Positions 23,468-35,275 of a DNA stretch of 64,000 nucleotides are shown one piece after another. The notes beneath the pieces were generated by a model. The model saw only the letters and a list, made by a program, of their open reading frames with translations. It had not been told where the DNA came from and did not search any database. Each line of letters begins with the position of its first letter. Positions within the stretch are counted from its first letter, which is position 1. Source of the stretch: Agroathelia rolfsii (lineage: Eukaryota; Basidiomycota; Agaricomycetes; Amylocorticiales; Amylocorticiaceae); NCBI GenBank assembly GCA_018343915.1, contig JABRWF010000003.1, forward strand, positions 682,001 through 746,000. Direction: 5' to 3'. The translations under genes were made by a program, and so were the position numbers.

Positions 23468-26236
23468 CTAGACACCAGCAACAATCCTTTTTTTTTTTTA
23501 TCACAATGAGCATGGACATAGTAATAGCTGAAAAAACTAAACACGTACTCTTCTGCCTTGTTGAGCGCCTCGATCATGGATACGACTTCCTTTCTCCTGT
23601 TTACCATCTGCTCGCTCTCCTTGAGCAGCTCACCCAGAGTCTCGGGCTTGTAGAGCTCCTGCAACAGCTCGCGTTGAAGGTTCTCCTTCGAGTGGTTCAC
23701 AAGTGTAAGCGTGATCGCCTTAGGGACCATATCGATCATCTCGCGCTTTACGATGTTGAAGTAGGAGTGGATCAGGAGTTTAATGACCTCAGTCTCCATC
23801 GTCTCGCGCTCGTTAAGCGCCGCCTGGGGCCTAATGACCGGGGGCGGACTCTCCATCACGGGAGCACCGGGCTTCTTCTTGGTTGTGCCCTTGGAGGCAA
23901 AGAATGAGCCGAAGAAGCTTGGTTCCTCCTTCTTCGTTTCAACATCAAGATCCTTGTTATTGTTGATCTGAGCCTTCTTTATCTCCTGTGCCGATGGAGG
24001 AGGCTTGTTGGCATTGAGACGCTCTTGTACGATTGCCATCGCCTGGTGGAGAGTAGGTACGACGAGCATCAGGAGCCTAGAATGGAGTAACGCACCTTGT
24101 GGCCGTTGAGGAAATCGGGGTGAGTTGTGTTGACATAGCATGCTTGCATTGAAACCATATCAGACACCAGCTTCGTCGTTGGCTCCATGGACTTCTTGAA
24201 GAAGTTTACAACAACTGAGTTAAAGCGTTCTCGCAAAGCAGGATATCTCCTGAAGGAAGTCTGCGGCATGTTTAATGAACATGTTTAACGCGAAAGGAGT
24301 GCAGTAAACTTACAATCTTCCCGAGGAGTTGTCCCAAGATACGAATCAGCTCGTCGTAGACCAATTGACAACACTTGAGACTGGGATCCTCAAGACGCTT
24401 GATCTGCTGCTTGACAATGACTTCGAAGGCGGTTGTCCCGACAAAGAGGGAGGGTGTTGATCCCTAACGCCCAAAGAATCATCAATATCCTGATGAAATT
24501 ATGCCAGTGAATGATCACTCACGGAAGAGTTATACAAGAGTGTCCTAACATCTCCATCCTTGACTTGGTCAAAGGGATCTATGCTCTTAATACCATTGTT
24601 GAACAGTTCGTGGAATACAAAGCTGATACGAGCACCACCAGAGAGCTCGTTCAGGGACAAATCGTTGGTGTTACCGTCGATAACGGTACGGAACTCGGAG
24701 GTGAACTCCGTAATAACAGAAAGAACAACATTGGCGGGGTTATTCTCGCCCATTGGGCCACCAAGTGTTTGCAGCTCGGCGTTGTACTTTTGTAACTGCT
24801 GTGATATACGTGCCTTGATGTCTGGAAGCGTAGAACGAATGTGGTGCATGAGAATCTATGTAGAGATTTTTCAGCACGAGCTCACAAGGAAAATGGAATC
24901 CATTAATACCATATTCAGTTTATACGCAAGGAACGGTGTGCCACAGTATTGGGCCTTGCCCTTGTACGATGGGTGGTTCTGGAAGAATTGACGTTCATGC
25001 TCGAGAGCGGAGCTGATAGCCTTGTTTGTTTCAATATCACGCTGGCCACGGTTGACCACTGGGACGTAACCCAAACGGAGAGGGATGACACGTCCAGCCA
25101 GAATATCAACAACATCAGTGCCAACATCCCTAATAATCATGTCGATCAGTTTCATGAGATGCTATGGGAATATTATTCGCTCCTTACATCAAATCGACCT
25201 TGGTGAGGACACCAATGGTTCGTGTACCTTCAGGATCAACTTCACGAGCCATCTTCAGACCATCCGAATTGGCCAGATCTGTATTGGCCGCCGTCACAGC
25301 AAGGATGATACACGCCGGCTTCGAAATGTATTTGAGCAACATATCACGAATCTGTTTCTCGATATCACGGGGCTGGTCACCGACTGGCACCTTGGTCAAA
25401 CCAGGCAAGTCAACCAGGGTGAGAGTGACCACATTCGGCGAGAATATACGTAAGTTGATAGGTAGCGGCGAGATACCAGCATTGCGGCCCGTCTTGGCCT
25501 CGGTGTCACGAACGATCTCGGCACGAATCTTGGCGAAGTCATAGAATTTCTCCCCAGGGAGATGCAAGAACTCGCCCCATTCGTTCTCGTTGATCTGCTT
25601 GTCCTCGCTATTCTCGTCTGCCTTGAATTTTCCTAGAGATTAGATAGACACCCATTTAGTAAATCAAGCATTTCGAAGAGGGGAGGATATGCTGGTCCGA
25701 TACTTCATTACGCTTCCCTTTAGCCTGATTGTGTCTCTAGATGTAAGCCGTATAGAGGCATAATCATCCGAACGACAATAAGTGAAAGGGCAGCGTACAG
25801 TAACACCCAACCTTTCATTGGAATTCGATCTTCACGCACCGTTAGGTTGGGTTGTAGCAGGCCTGTTGATGAGTTGGAGGACCTAGAGAAGGAAATCGTT
25901 CAGAATCCAAACATTGGAAGATAGATGGGTCGTTGAGCGAGCCCTACTCACCAAGGGTCGTCGTGTAACAATACCAGTTCCTCGAGGAAGGAAATCCCTT
26001 CCTACAATGTTCTATGGAAGAAATCAGTATCCTGCCGTAGACATAGGTTTATCTCAACTGCAAGTGCTGCGTACCTCGAGCACACTACTCTTCCCACTAC
26101 TTTGACTGCCGAGTACGCATATTTGGGGTAGGTCAATTTGGGAGGCGGAGGAGCCCACAGCGGTGAATACGTCCTGGAGTTTGTTGATGACAGAGACAAT
26201 CTCAGTTCCAAGGCCTTGCGTATTTGTAGTAGCCAT
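23468..26236 (-). CDS. VPS1: Dynamin-like GTPase VPS1
   Basis: Large GTPase for vacuolar/endosomal sorting and peroxisome fission. The start at 26236 gives [20 protein letters not shown], then [20 protein letters not shown] (P-loop), [19 protein letters not shown] (switch I Thr), [19 protein letters not shown] (G3 DLPG), GVLTKVDLM (G4) and VINRG-type [11 protein letters not shown]. The stalk shows [40 protein letters not shown] and [21 protein letters not shown] short variable insert B ([16 protein letters not shown]) precedes the GED ([20 protein letters not shown]). There is no PH or PRD domain, and the insert B resembles yeast Vps1 rather than Dnm1. I end the gene with a tiny exon read as EEIVAGV, reached through an intron containing an A13 run just before the acceptor. 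Confidence 0.93.
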
Positions 26237-27305
26237 AGTGGATGGAAGTGGTCAGGAGCAAAGAGGCGATGATGAAGATGATGCTGCTGCGCGGCAAGTG
26301 TCCCAGCGTATACGCGTTCCGCGTGAGGCACATCAGCGCAGTGCCGCCTCCGACCACATTCTATTTCTTTACAATTCTTTCTTACGGATAGTGGGTATAT
26401 ACTAGGAATATTTAACTAAAAGTGATGAAATTACCATTTGAAAAGAATAATACATTCGCAATATTTCAATCAGCCCACCCAAATCAAATTATTTGATTAT
26501 ACCACAAATTTCACAGTCATCGATATGACGTTTTCTTGAATCTATGATTGGACTAACCACCCATGCTGCCTGCATGCTGTTTTATCTATGCTTCTCTCAT
26601 CTTCCTAAGGTAGCTTGCCACGAGACATTTGAATTGATAGATTATCGATTAAACGCGAAGAACACAGCAAGACACTAATGGTAGTTGAGATCGGTCGTGT
26701 GTATCTATTACTTATGCCACTTGTCGCTCTGAGAGTGAGCTCAATATTTTCTCACTAGCCTGACTTGGCTTTTGGTTTAATGAAAATTATAAGATGAACT
26801 GCGAGAAGGTACAGCTAGCAGGCACATGCAGTGGACAATAACGTAGCTGGTACTAGTAGATTTCAGGTCAACGGATAGCTGAGAAGACGGAAGTAAAAGA
26901 CACGGCCGCACCCAGCTGTGACCGGCGCATTCATCCTACCAACTGGGCTGAAATATACTCAACCCAGAACTCAAAAATGGAATACAAGGTTGAGGGAAAT
27001 CATATTAAAGTACAATACCAGAGCAGTCTAAAGGCGGCATAAGATTCATAATGACGTAATGACCTATGGATACATGTCAGGTGTAAGGTATGGAAAAGTA
27101 CTATGCTACAGAGGTGATAGATGATGCGACGTATAAGACAGATGTGGACACGACAACAAGTAATGAGAGAGCGTGTATATGCAGTGAACGAAAACAAGAA
27201 AACAGAGATCAAGAAGTAGTCGGTAAGAAAAGGGCCCTCTCAGACGGAAGACAGTTCAGAAGGCAAAACTATCCCAAAGAGGAAAGAAAAAAAAAGGAGG
27301 GGAGT
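26237..27305. other. Intergenic, VPS1 promoter
   Basis: About 1.07 kb that holds the VPS1 promoter and the 3' flank of the DUF7330-like gene. Short frames only. No repeat or RNA was recognised. Confidence 0.35.
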
Positions 27306-28191
27306 TCAATCATCCAGAAGGAAGTCCCAGTTAACACCCTGGTTAGAGTGCACCTTCTTCTCTGCCGCCAAGGACCGTCCAAAGACGCGCTTCAAGACCT
27401 CCTTCCCTTTGCTCTCCACAGTACCTGTGTCGACATCCCACATACGCAGGGTGATCGACCCCTTGGTGTCGATGACGACAAGATCACTCCGCAGGTCATC
27501 TCCCCGTCTCACCTCGTTGAAAGAGACATGTGGCAAAACCCGGTTTGCAAAACCAGCACTGAATGATATCTTGGTGCGGTGATGAATGTGGCCCTTAAAG
27601 TCCGAGGGCAAGTACAGTACCACGTCCGAAGACTGGGCAGACACATGCAGGTAGAAGTACGAACGATGTTGCTGACGGCACTAGAAAGTTCGTCTTGTTT
27701 AGAAAAAGAAGGGGGGATAGAAGTGGGAAGCAAACCGACATACAATTTTTGCCTTGATAAGTGCATCAACGGATTCGAGGAGCACGCTCATTTTGTGCTC
27801 CACGGGTTGATTGCGTGCACGATAGTGCGGCATTACGAGAGTAAGGTCGATGGGCTGGGCAACAGATGAGGAAGATGCAGAGGAAGCACCAGCAGTGAAG
27901 TCCCATATTTCTGCAGCTCGATAGTGAATCTTGTGAGTACCAGTGCAGGTAGATTTGTTGAATCCATCAGCCTACGAAAGGTGTATGAATATCGTAGTTG
28001 AGAATGCATGACCCTGAGTGAGGAACAGAGCATCTCACCAATGGGCTGCCTAGCTCTGAATCTGCCACAGAAGTGAATGAAGGCTGCTTTGAAAGTGAGC
28101 CTCGACGGGTCTGCGTTGAAACTGCTTAGCCATTCCTTTCTTCCTTTTTTCCTACTGTATAGTAAAAGCTCACCTCGTAGAGAGTAGACAT
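27306..28191 (-). CDS. Fungal DUF7330-like protein of unknown function
   Basis: About 230 residues from 28191 (MSTLYE) in four or so exons. Central blocks are VAQPIDLTLVMPHYRARNQ, EHKMSVLLESVDALIKAK and SAQSSDVVLYLPSDFKGHIH. These are followed by HRTKISFSAGFANRVLPHV, SDLVVIDTKGSITLRMWDVD and EVLKRVFGRSLAAEKKV. The beta-rich pattern with a polar 'DVxLYLPSDFxGHIH' block followed by 'KISFSAGF' recalls DUF7330 proteins of mushrooms; this is memory of the pattern and not a search result. No signal peptide or catalytic motif is apparent. The first exon is only 18 nt or so, so the start is tentative. Confidence 0.6.
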
Positions 28192-29510
28192 TGTTGTATG
28201 TAATGAAACTAGCTTCGAATTATGGACAAGAATGAAGAAAATGTAGTAAATAAGAAAAGGGGGAAGAAACAGAGGCGAATGGCTGAAAATCAGCGGGGGT
28301 GAAGGCGGGTCAGTGGGATCAGTTGTGCCGTTGGTTACAGTCAATATAAGAGTGGTAAGACAACTATGGGAAGACTCCGAATTGGAACAAGAGAAGAGTG
28401 GTAAGTACAAGAGCATCCACATATGGCAAGAGAACCGTTCGGTTGTTATTGTTCTCCTGATGGGTTCTCGGAAATGGATGTCCGGATGTCCGTGCCGGTC
28501 GTATCAGAGCGCCGATAATAGCCGAATTGGGTAAAGCGCCGAAAAGACGCAGAACAACAAGGCACAGCAGAGCAGAGAAAGCGAACTGGAAACTTGAACA
28601 GGCAAAGGTAGCGCTCTGGGAGACGATGGGATTCCCAGCGCATGTGCGCTGTTACCATAACAAAGTCATTTTTCCAGGTGCTGCATATGAGTCTAGCCGT
28701 CAGAGCTGTTATTTGAAAAAAAAAAAAAAAAAAACGTAACCATTAATCAGGGATCCCGAGGACGCGACGACAAGGTGCCTCGAGGCTAACAGGTGTAAAT
28801 TCCATAGTTCAGGTGTGTCCTCGAGGCCTATGCAAGACAATGACACAGAACAAAAGTGGAATCTGCATTTGGGATAAGAGAATGCTTCGACTACAAGAGT
28901 AGACAATGAAAGAGGCGAAATAAGTAAGTTTAAGGCCTGATGGCAGTCAAATCACAAGGGCATTTGGTCTATCACCTGGCCATGTACTAATGCGATTGCA
29001 CCGGTACTTGTTAACCGAGACAGAGGCTAACAAAAACTGTTGAGATCCGAACCTGTCCACGCAGTGATGACATGCCGCCCTGTTCCTTTCATGAAACTCA
29101 GGCTACATACGGATCTTTATAAGAGCAATATTCCACAGTATATATTAACCCGGTTAATTGGGTACCCAAGTTTCTCACTATGTAGGGAAAAAAATGCCGT
29201 CCATCGCGTGAGCGGCTAGAAGTCCGCAGATGAGAGGCCAAACAACCGCGGCGTTTTGATTGCAAGCAAACGCGGGAGAAGCGGATGTGAAGCCATGGAT
29301 ACGCTTAATAGGTTGGATTGCTACGTACAATGTCCGATTAGATTATTAATCCAGGAGAGATTGCAAAGTGTTAAATAGTTTGAGATAGCAGTCGTAGAAT
29401 GTCCTAGTACTCTGATACATGATACCCACAGAAGATGATGACCCGTAGCACTCGAGAAAAGGTTGGAAAATAGAGCAGACGTATTATGTCAGGTGAACAT
29501 AATATTGTGA
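28192..29510. other. Intergenic 1.3 kb with an A19 tract
   Basis: Promoter of the DUF7330-like gene at the left and the 3' flank of CIA2 at the right. A run of 19 A lies at 28716-28734, preceded by plus-strand frames (28527) of basic composition that lack support. A retroposed tail is possible, but no target duplication was found. Confidence 0.35.
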
Positions 29511-30253
29511 TCATGGTGGGGGCGATGTCGACAAGCCTGCCTTTCGTCGTGCATCTTTAAGGGATTTTTCTAGGGTTTCGAGCAACGCTGGATTTTCGAG
29601 AGCGGCGGCAACGCGTTCCTTATCGTTAAGTTGCTTGTTTACTACGCAATGAGATTCATGATGAGGAGCAAATCCAAGTCAAGAAGAGTAATGACTACAT
29701 CGAACTTACATGCATGTTCGCTCTGATGAGATCCAGGCTTGACGAGAATGTCTACCTTGAAGCGGCTAGGTAAGCTCCGGAGAAGGCGGTCACGTATTGA
29801 TAAGCCTGGATAAAAGTAGGTCAGTAATTAAAAGTGGAAGACAAAGAAATGGCTCATACCGATTAGGGTCGACATGCCGCAGTGAGGAACGGTAGGTGTG
29901 AACTCGACAATAACATGATTGTCGCTGATGGTTATCTGAGGTGCTGAGACGACATGCAGTTCTTCCAGAGTGTTAGGATATTCGGGGTCGTAGATATATC
30001 TAATTAAATCTTGATTGGAACTGGGATCAGACCGAAGATCGGTAGAGTGTGGGGATATAATATACTTACCATAGATCTCGTCTCGGTCGATGGGATCCCA
30101 CGCCTCATCTGTGTTCTTCCGACGACTTGTGTGCACAATATCGTCTTCGTTCAGCCAGAGTGACTGTACAGCCGCATATTTAGGTTTTCTGCCTACGGTA
30201 TTTGACGGGGCGAAGATGACGGGATTAGCGTTATAGACCTGAGCGCTAGCCAT
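29511..30253 (-). CDS. CIA2: CIA2/MIP18-family cytosolic iron-sulfur assembly protein
   Basis: Component of the CIA targeting complex, which passes Fe-S clusters to nuclear and cytosolic apoproteins with Cia1 and Met18/MMS19. The start at 30253 gives [18 protein letters not shown], then the MIP18/DUF59 domain: [38 protein letters not shown] (the conserved reactive Cys motif), [50 protein letters not shown] and a Ser/Pro end. About 190 residues in four exons match the usual size. The Cys is intact. Confidence 0.92.
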
Positions 30254-30614
30254 GATTTATGTAGCTTTGAGAACAGGAAGCAGGATGTGAAAACCAAGAT
30301 GACTGGGTGGCTTGTAGGAGAGCCTGGTGGGGTGGGATAGGAAAGCAATATGCCCTGCCTCAGGAACACGGCCCTTAAGAAAGCGAGAGTGGATATATTG
30401 GAGTCGAATGGCCAGCGCCTGGAAAGCCTAGGCTTCAATGCACTGCAACCTAGGCTTTGGGAATACGAAGAGCCTTTGCCATCATGGATCAGAGTTGCGG
30501 CAGAGCCAGGTTCCGAGATCACGTGGTAGAGCACGCTTCCATCAGGACGACGCGTCTTTTACTTCCGGTCCACCTCCACCATCTGGCACGCAATTGCACG
30601 CAGGCCATACAGCA
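30254..30614. promoter_or_regulatory. Divergent promoter of CIA2 and DCN1
   Basis: Starts of CIA2 (minus) and DCN1 (plus) lie 361 nt apart. A CACGTGG motif is at about 30519. No TATA box is clear. Confidence 0.45.
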
Positions 30615-32799
30615 ATGCCACCTAAAGTAGGTGACCTTCCTGTTAATTCAAGAACAAATCCCTTGTATTCTCAAGGTTACCCACAAATACAAAGAGAAAA
30701 CGCGCTTCTCAGGCAGACGAAGACTCGTCAAAAACCGCCACACGAAGTTCGAAGAGAATTGCAGCCGCCACGGGCGACAAAATTCCAAGCACAACAACGA
30801 AGAAGAAAGTGAAAGGAAATGCTATTGCTGCTGAACTAGTTCGTCGTCAACGCGTGAAGTCCGGAGACGGAGCCCAATTGACGAGTGTCTTGCCGTCGTG
30901 TCGTGCGTTCCCGCCGAGCAGGATTCTGAATCAGGTACAAAGTCGGGCAAGATGACGACAAACAAACATAGAGCTAGCAAGAAGTCAACGGTGCAAGATC
31001 CGTAAGCGTTTTCCTTCTATCCCCACAATCAAGGCCTTCCCCATGGGCGATCTTTTTACTGACTTGCACTTGCCCTTTTGCGATGCCTCAAACATTGTTC
31101 ATACAATTAATGAAGTGATGCTGATGTAAGCCAGCTTGTCCACTTCCTTGTACTCCGCAACACGTGATTAACCATGCCAATCTCCTCAATAGGCGCCGAG
31201 TCTGTGAGTCGAGGTTCAACTTGCTCCTGCTCTTCACGTCCTTCTGACACGTCCGGCTCCTCTTCGCCTTCTCGTTATGGGCTTTTGGTCATTTCTTTGC
31301 TGCCACTCACACTCCATTGTACATAATTTCAGCGATATCGATGACTCCGAAACTGTCGCTGGTCCGAGCAGATTGAGTAAAGTGAGCGCGCGCGCGCGCC
31401 AACATGCATTGTCATGCATGCATTTCCTTCGATTCTTTTTCCACCGCCACTAATTGTGATTTACCACAGGTGGAGCGAACAACGTCACATTCACACTCCA
31501 TACCCGAGCCATACGACGGCGTCCAAGCCTCTGAATTGTTTTCCTCTTATGCCGATGAAGACGACATTGATACGATAGACCCCGAGGGTTTTGAACGTTT
31601 ATGCACAGATGCTGGCTTGTCGTTAGACGGAGCATTGCCGTTGGTGCTAGCGTGGCAAGTCGACGCGAAGGAAATGGGCAAGATCTCCAGGGCGGAGTGG
31701 GGGCATGCATCAGCAGAACTTGAGTGCGTCGTCGTTCACATGCTTTTTTTAATCATCGTCGTCATCCCCCATCTCCACCTGCAACTCACGAGTGTGCGCT
31801 ATTGCTGCAGGATATCTTCGTTACAACCATTATCAACGGCGCTTAATGACTTACAAGACGTCCTTATCTTTTCTAAACCCATGATCGAGCCATCACCAGC
31901 CTTGAAAACATTCGATACTACCTCGAGTAGAACACGTGGCGGAACGACAAGAGGAAGCATTAAACCTATTCCATCCGATCCATACAACCGTGCTAGATAC
32001 CGTGCACTGGCGTCGAAGCCTGAAGAGTCATTTGCGAAGCTGTACATGTTCTGTTTTCTGTTAGCGAAGCCCGAGTGAGTAATTATTGTACTCTATATCC
32101 CCATATTAGGATGCGCCATCTGACCCGTGATGTTGTCCCTCCGTTCTAGGCAGTCGAGAAGCATTGACATGGATGTATGTAACCATATTTGGTTATTTGC
32201 TCCGGAATCAATCTTGTAAACAGCATTTTTGATGTGGCTGTCGTTCATATAGACTGCCACCGCGTTTTGGTCTGTATTGTTGTTGCCAAAGTACCCTATC
32301 ATGCAGGATGTACTCGATTTTATTGCGGTTAGTAACCCCACCTTACTACCAACGTCTTATCCTGTATCCTGATCTTGGTCCTGGTTGCGGGGCATACTTT
32401 TTTCCTAGGAAAACCCACAGTACAGAGGCGTAAACAAAGATCTCTACAATATGGTAATTTCAGTAACTGCGTCATTGATGCCCTGCATCGGCTAATCATT
32501 GTCTCTTGTGGCCGCTTATCAGATGCTGGAATTCTGTCGAACTGTGGACCCTTCGCTAGAAGGTTACGAAGCTGATGGGGTAAGCGTGCCGTTTTTTTCT
32601 CTTATTTACACTTTGACTCCACATGCCTCTCGGCAAAGCGCAACAAAAACTGATACATCATTTTCATCAACAATTAACTGATGTTCAATTTTCGTAGGCA
32701 TGGCCAACGTTACTTGACGACTTTGTAGCATGGAAAAGAAATCAAATTAACCCGCCAGAAGGCCAAAACGCCGATCAGGTCATGGAAGATGCTTCCTGA
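30615..32799 (+). CDS. DCN1: DCN1-like cullin neddylation protein
   Basis: DCN1 is a co-E3 that helps UBC12 attach NEDD8 to cullins. The conserved PONY domain is clear: PEPYDGVQASELFSSYADED, IDPEGFERLCTDAGLSLDGA, LPLVLAWQVDAKEMGKISR, FAKLYMFCFLLAKPE, then across introns an FWSVLL-type block and QDVLDFIA. After that come MLEFCRTVDPSLEGYEADG and AWPTLLDDFVAWKRNQINPP, ending EDAS. The start at 30615 uses MPPK, then an intron, then a Lys/Arg/Ser-rich nuclear-like arm (RKRASQADEDSSKT). Exons between 30830 and 31470 cannot be joined with certainty; one frame change there needs an unrecognised intron. A (GC)7 run lies at 31386-31399. The domain itself looks complete. Confidence 0.85.
31386..31399. 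repeat. (GC)7 microsatellite
   Basis: Alternating GC dinucleotides just before the PONY-domain exon of DCN1. It may lie in coding or intron sequence, depending on the splice model. Confidence 0.8.
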
Positions 32800-33707
32800 A
32801 TCAAAGACGGACTTGGATTTGCAACACCAGAGATTCTCCCAGCATTCTTCTTTTTTCTTCCTTTTTTCTCTCTTACTGGTGTTCAGATAGTATCTATCTG
32901 CATCCCTCGTCATTTTGAGAATGACAGTGGATGACGACAATGTTTTTTTTTTGTTTCTACCAGTCTTCGCCGGGATTTGTATTTCACTCTGACCACTTCC
33001 TGCACGCTCTTTTCTCATTGATTTTCTTTCACGATTACTTACGACTGAACGATTCATTCACGACGTCATTTTTCCTTTTCTTTTTTTCGGGCCTGTTCTG
33101 TATGCATCTATGACACCATATGTAGCTATGTCAATACTTTTCTTTTTCTTTTTATTTGTCCGGCATTCAAGTAATGCTTCATATAAAGCGACATGCAAAG
33201 ACGGATCGAACAAGCCAACATCTAACCATTCCAGGTGTGTGCTAGATCCTTCCAAGCGAGCCCTTCATCGTAGCCGTGCCGTGCGTAGTCGATGTTGAAG
33301 TGTATGAGACTAACGATTACCGTCGAGTCGGAGTAGTGGCCTGCGGAGGTGGTGTGTGCATAGCATAGCGTTGTTTTTTTAGGAGAGAACGGTGAGATAA
33401 GGGTCAAACGGCCTAGTCTGTACGAATAGCTGTTGTTTTGAGGAAGGGATGGCACCTTTAGTCTTCGTCGTGGGTAAGGGGCCCGACGATCGTTGTGGAG
33501 GAGACGAGGGGGGGGGGGGGGGAAGATGCCAGTGATGATAGCTATACGAAGTACAGATCGTGCTCGAGGTATCGCATCATGTTTATGCATAAAACTCCTA
33601 GCCAAAACTCATGTCACCTCTCGAGGGATTATTGATGAAACGAAGCCGTATGCTTGGTGGTTTCAGCAAAGGACATCGACACAAGCGAATCACAGCCGCA
33701 TATGAAG
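32800..33707. other. Intergenic 0.9 kb with simple repeats
   Basis: Convergent 3' flanks. A 15-base G run is at 33508-33522 and several T-rich blocks occur at 32850-33150. No gene is supported. Confidence 0.4.
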
Positions 33708-34289
33708 TTACTTTGACGACGATTCGTCTAGCCGTTGATGGGGATGAGGATGCCGCCATTTCGCATTTTTGCTATTTCGTTTGTCTGAGCCAGAGGAACG
33801 AGAGCCAGAGATAGTATCTTGATGTTGAGCTTTCTTGGGCGGGAGCTCGGCAAGAGAATCACATTTGACAAGACGAAGAGGAGAAGGATATGTCAGCTGT
33901 CGCGAAGAAGGCACATCGAGGAACGTATGCGGTGCGCTCTCTTCAGCGGCGCGCCGGCGGCGCAAATCAAGACGGGAAGGATGCGCGTAAGTCATGGGAA
34001 GATTCAGAGTAGACACATCAAACGATATTTCTGCTGGAAGAGGTGGGAGCGAGAGCTCTTGACGGATCTCTCGCCAGCGTCCTTCGATGTGAATAAAGAT
34101 TCCAGGTGAGTTGACATGAGCGGTTCGCAAAGTTGATTTTTGCTGTCTTGACGCAAGCCGAGAGCTCATGGGGTACATGCTAGTGTTCCCTGATTGCAAA
34201 ATCCTGTATATGAGAACTGCAAGGATACATAAGAGCGCTATAAGCATCGAGTGACGTCGGTAGCTGTGATTGGACGCTGGCACGGCCAT
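33708..34289 (-). CDS. Hypothetical single-pass membrane protein
   Basis: I do not recognise it. From the ATG at 34289 the frame gives 193 residues: MAVPASNHSYRRHSM, a hydrophobic helix (LIALLCILAVLIYRIL) near residues 17-32, then a polar, Arg/Ser/Pro-rich soluble part with PPLPAEISFDVSTLNLPMTY and many basic residues to the end (RHPHPHQRLDESSSK). The basic flank before the helix suggests a type II or signal-anchor orientation; this is inference. The frame is open upstream to 34625 with another hydrophobic stretch (FTLAAAPYSVAVLYLIYLL), so a longer two-helix form is possible. No intron is needed. It is single-exon and isolated, so it could also be a chance frame. Confidence 0.45.
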   Translation of the reverse strand: MAVPASNHSYRRHSMLIALLCILAVLIYRILQSGNTSMYPMSSRLASRQQKSTLRTAHVNSPGIFIHIEGRWREIRQELSLPPLPAEISFDVSTLNLPMTYAHPSRLDLRRRRAAEESAPHTFLDVPSSRQLTYPSPLRLVKCDSLAELPPKKAQHQDTISGSRSSGSDKRNSKNAKWRHPHPHQRLDESSSK

Positions 34290-35275
34290 GATGGTTGGAC
34301 GAAGAAGAGAAGCGTGACAATTAAAATGTATGCGCAGTTCTCTTACATGAACCAACTCATTCAGTAAATAAATAAGATACAACACGGCCACCGAGTAAGG
34401 GGCTGCTGCTAGTGTAAACATCGGGAAGAAGCAGGTTTTTGTACAGCAACTGCGCCAAATAGGATTGCCGACATCACTGGTGGTATGATGTGTCGGAGGA
34501 GTATCCATGTCATTTTTTCTTCGCAGGATGATATCGGAAAAAAAAGGACCCCGATGGACGCTACTTATGGCCAAGAGAGAATCAATACTGTATGTATCTA
34601 CAAAAGCTTTAATATCAATGCCCAATTTCCTCTTGTAGAAACAATTTCTTCAGTTTTTGCAGAAACCAGATGACTCATTTCGAATGGGGGTCGGACTTGG
34701 TCTGCCAGAATGAGACGGGGAGAAGCACTGGCAGTGTTCTCCGAGTCAGGGCTCGGCGGCTACAGCGTTTAACACACAGTTCTTTCTGTTCCTATCCTGG
34801 TCAAACGCAATCTACCAACATTTCGTCCATCTTGATATCTTTTTTAGTTGCCCAGCCATCATACACACCTGTGAGCTGTGACCTGCACAGGAGCCAGGTT
34901 ATAACTCCACTCGGACTGACATCACCTGGTTTCCGGAAGAATTTTTTTTTAAAAAAAAAAAAAAAAAAAGGCTTCCATCTCAAATTTTTTGCAAATGCAT
35001 CCATAAATTTTCTCTCAGCTGTGAAGGGGCTTATCCATGAAATATCAGTACATCGTGATGGATAATGGATCATTAATCATTCATTTGCCAATCATGCAAA
35101 GAACATGCAACACTGCAAATTATGGACGCATTTCGAAGCTCAGCCTAACCTCAAAATGTACTATCGTTGCTGATATTCCGCGGCTTAGTCTGCATAGTAT
35201 AGGGCTCTGGGAACCAGGACTATAGTATAAAATACCAGATGAAACCCTCGATGTACTGTATCCGTTGGTTTAGAA
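34290..35275. other. Intergenic region with a T9-A19 tract
   Basis: It holds a T9 run directly followed by A19 (34942-34969), flanked by GGAAG and GCTTCC, so the tract sits in a short inverted repeat. The right end is the promoter of the acyl-CoA oxidase-like gene. No exon is supported. Confidence 0.4.

Noticed and set aside
24511..25544. Several long plus-strand frames opposite VPS1
   Set aside because: They are antisense shadows of the conserved GTPase exons.
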